In this document: one piece after another, positions 59,540 through 64,000 of the stretch
Layout of the letters: every line of letters begins with the position of its first letter
Position numbering within the stretch: position 1 is the stretch's first letter
Assembly (NCBI GenBank): GCA_030407005.1
Contig: JAUDYN010000009.1
Location: forward strand, 1,364,001-1,428,000
Source: Desarmillaria ectypa
Taxonomy: Eukaryota > Basidiomycota > Agaricomycetes > Agaricales > Physalacriaceae
Direction: 5' to 3'
Length of the DNA: 64,000 nucleotides
Notes under the pieces: generated by a model
What the model was told of the DNA's origin: nothing
The model's database searches: none
What the model saw: the letters and a program-made list of their open reading frames with translations, nothing else
Program-made: the position numbers and the translations under genes

Positions 59540-60664
59540 TCAAGGCAAACAGGACAGAATCCCACTAATACGATCCAACACGAATGCCTGCGTATCGGCG
59601 CCTACGTCCGCTTTGGTCGATGCATTGAAGACACTTACGCTCACGAAACATCCTCGAGTCACAACATCGACCTCTGCGGGGAGGTGCGTTGTCCCACACC
59701 GTTCTACATCCGTTGCATCGTCATCCTCGTTGATCCTGGAAAGTATAAAGCTGAAATTTGAAGGCTCCGGACACTTGGAAGTGGACGGATAGTTAACGTT
59801 GACGCTAATGCCGGGGGGGAGGATGGTTCCCTTTGCGGACGTCAGGGCTTGCACGAATTTAACGCTCAACTGGGCGTATGTTAATGCCGCGAGCGTGTTG
59901 GTGGAGTTAGGGTCAGACTCGAGGGTGGTATAAGAAACCTGCGAACCCGTATCTGCCGAAAATGCGACGGAAGGGATACCTTCTAGAGCAGCTTCACACG
60001 CAGCGCCTCTACAAACGATCATAAGATAGAGTGCAGTGATTATTGCGAGGTAAGCCCACACTGTGCCGGAATTCAAGATGACTGATCCCAAGTTGTCTGC
60101 ATATAATGTGAAGCAACGAAATATGATGAACAAGTGACGTCCTTACTTCCGACATTCGGACCGCTGATGACAAAATCGGGTGCACTGCCGTCGAAGAATT
60201 GTGGTGCAAGTGTCTGAATCCCATACCGGACGGAGTCAACGGGGAAAGAGTTGACGTAGTTCAAGCGTGCTGCAAGCCATTTAGCCGGAAGGTATGTCGA
60301 AAAGAGATGAGCACATACGGTCAGAGGTATTGAACCCTTCGGCGGGAGAAAAAATTGGACACGTATTGAATTCGCAGGGGATGAAGAGTATCGTTGCCGG
60401 TGCACTAGACGAGCCTGTACCAGATTCATTTTCTGCAGGACAAGAAAGGATGACCTGCCTCCAGTCAGGTACATTGGACTCCAAGTAAGATGTGACACAT
60501 ACATCGTAGTCCGCTTCCTTCAAAGCATCATTCTGCGCCCGAACTGACGCGACTGCCCAGCCATCATCGTTGGTCAAGACGACCTTATTTCGCGTCTTCG
60601 CCCAAGAGGAACGGAAGCCGAAGAGGGCCAAAAGGATCACAGCGAACCCGATATTGCTGAGCAT
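59540..60664 (-). CDS. SurE-type acid phosphatase/nucleotidase, secreted
   Basis: Member of the SurE family of metal-dependent nucleotidases and phosphatases; fungal forms include secreted acid phosphatases. The ATG at 60664 gives a signal peptide MLSNIGFAVILLALFGFRSSWA followed by KVVLTNDDGWAVASVRAQN, with the metal-binding Asp pair. Later segments are VVLSCPAENESGTGSS, SVRYGIQTLAPQFFDG, DFVISGPNVGSNLG (the conserved Asn loop) and SGTVGAACEAALEGIPSVAFS. A C-terminal domain contains several Asn-linked glycosylation motifs and ends GILSCLP. Four or more exons, GT-AG. An upstream continuation of the frame to 60772 is probably 5' UTR. Confidence 0.82.
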
Positions 60665-62167
60665 TCTCAGTCTGAAGGAAAGGAAGAGGCCTGTGGCGCT
60701 TTTTATGCCCTCGTCAATGATGGTGATGATGGCATTATGTCCTCGTGCGTCGTGAGGTTTGTCCCCTCCCACGAACGAAACATGTGCTACTTATCCTTCG
60801 AACGTGCATAGATATGATTCGTGGATATACAGGGAATCTTGTGTTGAACAATACTGGATACTGGAATTGCGTGGGCGAGGGAGCACAGGGGAGCAGAAAG
60901 AAATAATGAACTTCGTAGCCGTCAGCTATATGCGTAATTACGGCAAACTCCGGAGCAGGAACCTCCGGTTCGGAACCGGACCGTGACTGCCATCGAATAC
61001 TTATGCCTCAAATATACTTTTCCACCTACTCTCAATGAAGGAGTGAACCAGAGTTTTAGGAGACGTTCACAAGCCTCACACTCTTCAAACCAGCAAAATC
61101 ATCTATCACTAGTTTGTCGCTAGTCAGAGGAGTCAGAATGGGACCACAAGAGGGCCTTCAGCTCTTTCGAGTCAGTTCTTCTTTAAACTTTGCATTGCAG
61201 TGCTAGGGTACAAATGTGCTTTCTTTATCAAAAATATTTTGTTTCGGACTGGCTCCGGCTTAGGGAATGACAATTAATTTCTACTGTCTTTGGTGACTGG
61301 CCCACGGTGGAGACATGGTCCCATGAAATCATAACGTCAGGAATAGGGTAGAATTTAGTAGAAGGAGGAGGAGAGAACTCCACAAAACACATCCAGGGGT
61401 GTTTACAGCCTGCGGATTGAGTTGAAAATGTTGAAGATATCCGTACTGTATACCCGTTTGTTTATCTTTCACCGTCGTACTATATATATATAATCCCTGT
61501 CATTACTCGATCACCTATATAGCCCAGCCGTAGATACCTGTGTACCTCAGTCGTTCCACCTTCGCTGTGCCCAACTGAGGTACGTATACCTTACCGTCTT
61601 TAGCCTATAACTTACTCACATTCAGTCGTAGATCAATACTTATATCCTCGTCTTTAGAAGATAGATCTGTGGGAGGGCCTTGGTGGCACCGCGATAAAGG
61701 AACTGAATAGCATTTACATATCCAACTATATCTCCGTTGAGATGGGCAAACCAAGTGTACAGAGCGGAGTCTATGGTAGTGGTTACAGCCATATAGTAAC
61801 AGATCAGCGGGAAGTTTTGATGGCAAAACCATTTACCAAGTTCCAAGCCCTTTCGGGTATATGGGTGATCGTCTTCAAACACATCCAGAATTGTCCGTTT
61901 GTGCTCAAGAAATCAGCTGCCAAAACGGCTGCCTAAGCGACTGCAGACTTCCTGAATTGGATGGGGGGGAGAGAATCTCGCTCACAGGTGCCGGGAAAGA
62001 GCTTGTCCCAAAGTAAGATAGAGCGTTGCTGAGAAGCCTCTACATCCAACAGGGATATCACACAGCCCGTGTCTGTCAAGAGAAAGAGTGATTAGAAGAC
62101 AAAGGCACACATACGATCTCTCCTCCATCAAAGCCCGAAGTGCATCGGTATTGGCGAGTGTGCGTTT
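60665..62167. other. 1.5 kb spacer with an unassigned minus-strand frame
   Basis: No gene called. A minus-strand frame at 61640-61882 is fairly hydrophobic (FPLICYYMAVTTTID, LYTWFAHLNGD) and could be one exon of an unknown membrane protein, but no partner exon was found. A short AT dinucleotide run lies near 61482-61492. Confidence 0.35.
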
Positions 62168-63175
62168 TCAATCCCACCCCGGGACAGGAGAATAATTTGG
62201 GTCCGTGATCGGTTTTGTCGTTTCAACTTCGAAGATCGAAGCTATGCCATGAATTCGTAGCTCCGTGGACGATGTTGGATCAATGACATTGAAGAGTATA
62301 ATAAACTTTCTGGACAGGGATCGAGAGCCCACTGGAACGACTTGTTCAAACATGGGTATATAAGTATCGGCGTTTTCTCCTAAACAAACGTTGATCAACA
62401 TCAAACTTCAAAGCAAGAGAACAGCAGACCGAGACCGAGATGTGGACCGTAATACCAGCGTGGCCTGTTCCTTCGTTCACCAAACATATGATGATACACA
62501 AAGTCAAGCCCGATATCCTGATACGGAAGATCATATCACTCCTCAATGAGAGAAATCGAAGAGCAAACGGTAATTTCGACATCGGTGGTCAACGAACATA
62601 GGCATCCACTTCTTGATAGGGTCTATGAGACGCTTCACAATCGCAGTCATGGCTCCCACGATGGTAAGATATTAGACTCGTGGTTTGATGGTTGGTTGTC
62701 CACATTGGCAGAAACGGGGAAGCCGTAGACGGAAATTAGTGGACAAGCAACGACGATAGTGGTAGATAATGGTTAGCTGTGTAATTTGTCGGGGGACCCA
62801 GAAGTGAGGGATCTGGATTGTGAAGGTGGATTAGGGCCATGGGACATCTTCCGAAGCGTAGATACTATTCCCCGGTTGGCTTCAATGGACGGTTCGCATT
62901 CGTCAGCGACGCAAAGCAGCTCCTAAGACTGGCATAATCACATAGTCAATTCTGAAAGTTATGGTACGGCAGAGCATTGGATGAGAAATCGAGGACAGCG
63001 GCTTGACACGATACAGCCGTCCTCCATTGTAGGAGAAAGGGATGAACGAGTGCGTGGAGTTCGCCTCCTTGATCATACCAGACCACTGTTTGGATACAAG
63101 AGAGCAAGTCAAGAAAATTTGCACTGGTTCATCGATAGAATATTGGCTAGCCCAGAGTTCTGCAAGAATATGCAA
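62168..63175 (-). pseudogene. F-box-like gene remnant
   Basis: The minus strand near 63175-62903 reads LHILAELWASQ, then FLTCSLVSKQWSGMIKEANST and FIPFSYNGGRLYRV, resembling the N-terminus of basidiomycete F-box-like proteins. A stop codon sits immediately upstream of the box and no ATG precedes it. Further down, open stretches TAIVKRLIDPIKKWMP (near 62640) and IPMFEQVVPVGSRSLSRKF to SPVPGWD (stop at 62168) may be its later exons. Either a decayed copy or a gene whose first exon I failed to place. Confidence 0.35.
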
Positions 63176-64000
63176 GAGTCAAGACGAGCTCGAATACAAG
63201 ATGGGGATATAATGCGTTGCGGTCCGGGTTTCAGGAAGTTCTTCGGGTTCCTCGGCCCGATGTATCGTGACTTACAACACAAGACCGTTTCCCTTCATAC
63301 GTGTAACTTTACTTACAATGAGGCTACCGAGGTAGACTATTCTACGCTTATTTACCTGAGCTGTATCAGCAGAGGTGGCCAATAAATCCAGTTTTCCAGT
63401 TTTTCAAGTCAGTCAAGTCACGGTGACGTTGCGACAGACTCCCTATCTTTTGATGTATCATTGTCAGTGAGGCCTAGCAGTGGTTCAGTCGTCACCAGTA
63501 GTTCAACGAACCTGGACATCGCACCCATACTGGAATATGCATAGCAAGTGGGAGGCGCACATCATCCGGAACCTTCATGTACCGAACCGTAGACGTCTTA
63601 GTGATGGAAACGCTAGACGAAGACTTGGAACGGCACTCTACACTCAAGGGAAAGCGATGATAATACTCCCGAGTATCTGGCAAGGTCCAACTCGGTGGGA
63701 TTTCGGCTTTAGCACGGATTCACAAGCAATTCAATACCAACGCCTTTCTACTTGCACCTCAGGGAGTGAGCCTAACTTCTGACGACAAGCTCGGTGGTCC
63801 CTGGAAGACAAAGGCTTCTTTCAACGCTCAGGCATGTATTCTTGTCTCCTTTTTATGCCCACGCTATGTTATTGTTGTCAAGTTCTACCGTCTCGGAGGC
63901 ATAGTATTCCTTACCGCATCTTGTTTTGTCACAGACTAGTTATAAATGTACTTACCTCTTTGTTATCGACGGCTCGAGTCTTGTTCTTTTATTAATAGCC
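63176..64000. other. right-edge spacer
   Basis: No supportable gene to the window edge. A 134-codon plus-strand frame overlaps 62981-63385 and a 100-codon one lies at 63480-63782; neither shows a recognisable family. A gene starting beyond the edge cannot be excluded. Confidence 0.35.

Noticed and set aside
46937..60664. A biosynthetic gene cluster (reductase, membrane protein, GMC oxidase, SurE phosphatase)
   Set aside because: Wide spacers, no transporter, regulator or tailoring set, and SurE and DUF6534 genes are not typical cluster members.
61640..61882. Hydrophobic 80-codon minus-strand frame
   Set aside because: No partner exon, no family resemblance and no clear splice borders.
1..64000. 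CRISPR arrays, tRNA or rRNA genes, bacterial-type operons
   Set aside because: None seen; the window is eukaryotic with spliceosomal introns throughout.

Overview
This window is nuclear DNA of a filamentous basidiomycete, most likely an Agaricomycete mushroom or wood-decay fungus. The support is: genes dense with introns of about 45-70 nt; typical fungal orthologues (NOC2, NUP192, RPO41, ATP14, INH1, SFT2, H2A.Z, a KIN4-type kinase); families expanded in this group (DUF6533 and DUF6534 membrane proteins, F-box/LRR-like proteins, an HSPA12-like Hsp70, an adenylate-forming reductase, an alcohol-oxidase-type GMC enzyme, NFX1-type helicases); and a degenerate non-LTR reverse transcriptase. Nearly all genes are split, so the models below were built by hand from reading-frame continuity, family motifs and GT-AG or GC-AG borders. 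Exon borders given to the base were checked for phase; where I say 'about', they were not.

Layout, left: a 5'-complete, 3'-truncated HSPA12-like Hsp70 (1-1744, minus); a 2.3 kb spacer; a small mitochondrial-type protein (4071-4456, plus); NOC2 (5021-7668, minus); a single-exon protein fusing a 5-hmdU-DNA-kinase-helical/aGPT-pyrophosphorylase-like domain to a chromodomain (8815-10350, plus); SFT2 (10560-11532, plus); NUP192 (11613-18471, minus). Divergent from NUP192 is an NFX1/ZNFX1-type helicase with a frameshift in a C-run (19056 onward). Its 3' side dissolves into a patchwork of gene fragments: an eIF4G MA3 piece and a dead LINE reverse transcriptase, about 22.8-24.8 kb.

Middle: a CsbD-like stress protein and a DUF6533 membrane protein (both minus); a poorly readable stretch; then two ATP-synthase-related genes head to head with 95 bp between start codons (inhibitor INH1 minus, subunit h ATP14 plus); mitochondrial RNA polymerase RPO41 (31251-35732, minus); a 2.2 kb spacer; an F-box/LRR-like gene; histone H2A.Z; a KIN4-type kinase with a KA1 tail; and a U2 snRNA gene on the minus strand near 46.44-46.63 kb.

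Right: an A-T-R adenylate-forming reductase (46937-50796, minus), a DUF6534 membrane protein (53110-54799, minus), an alcohol-oxidase-type GMC oxidoreductase (55649-58376, minus), a secreted SurE-type phosphatase (59540-60664, minus), and an F-box-like remnant near the right edge. Housekeeping genes (mitochondrial energy and transcription, nucleolus, nuclear pore, spliceosome, chromatin) are mixed with lineage-specific ones; apart from the INH1/ATP14 pair I see no operon-like or biosynthetic cluster. The most unusual object is the chromodomain fusion at 8.8-10.35 kb, a candidate chromatin-targeted enzyme or reader of modified DNA bases.
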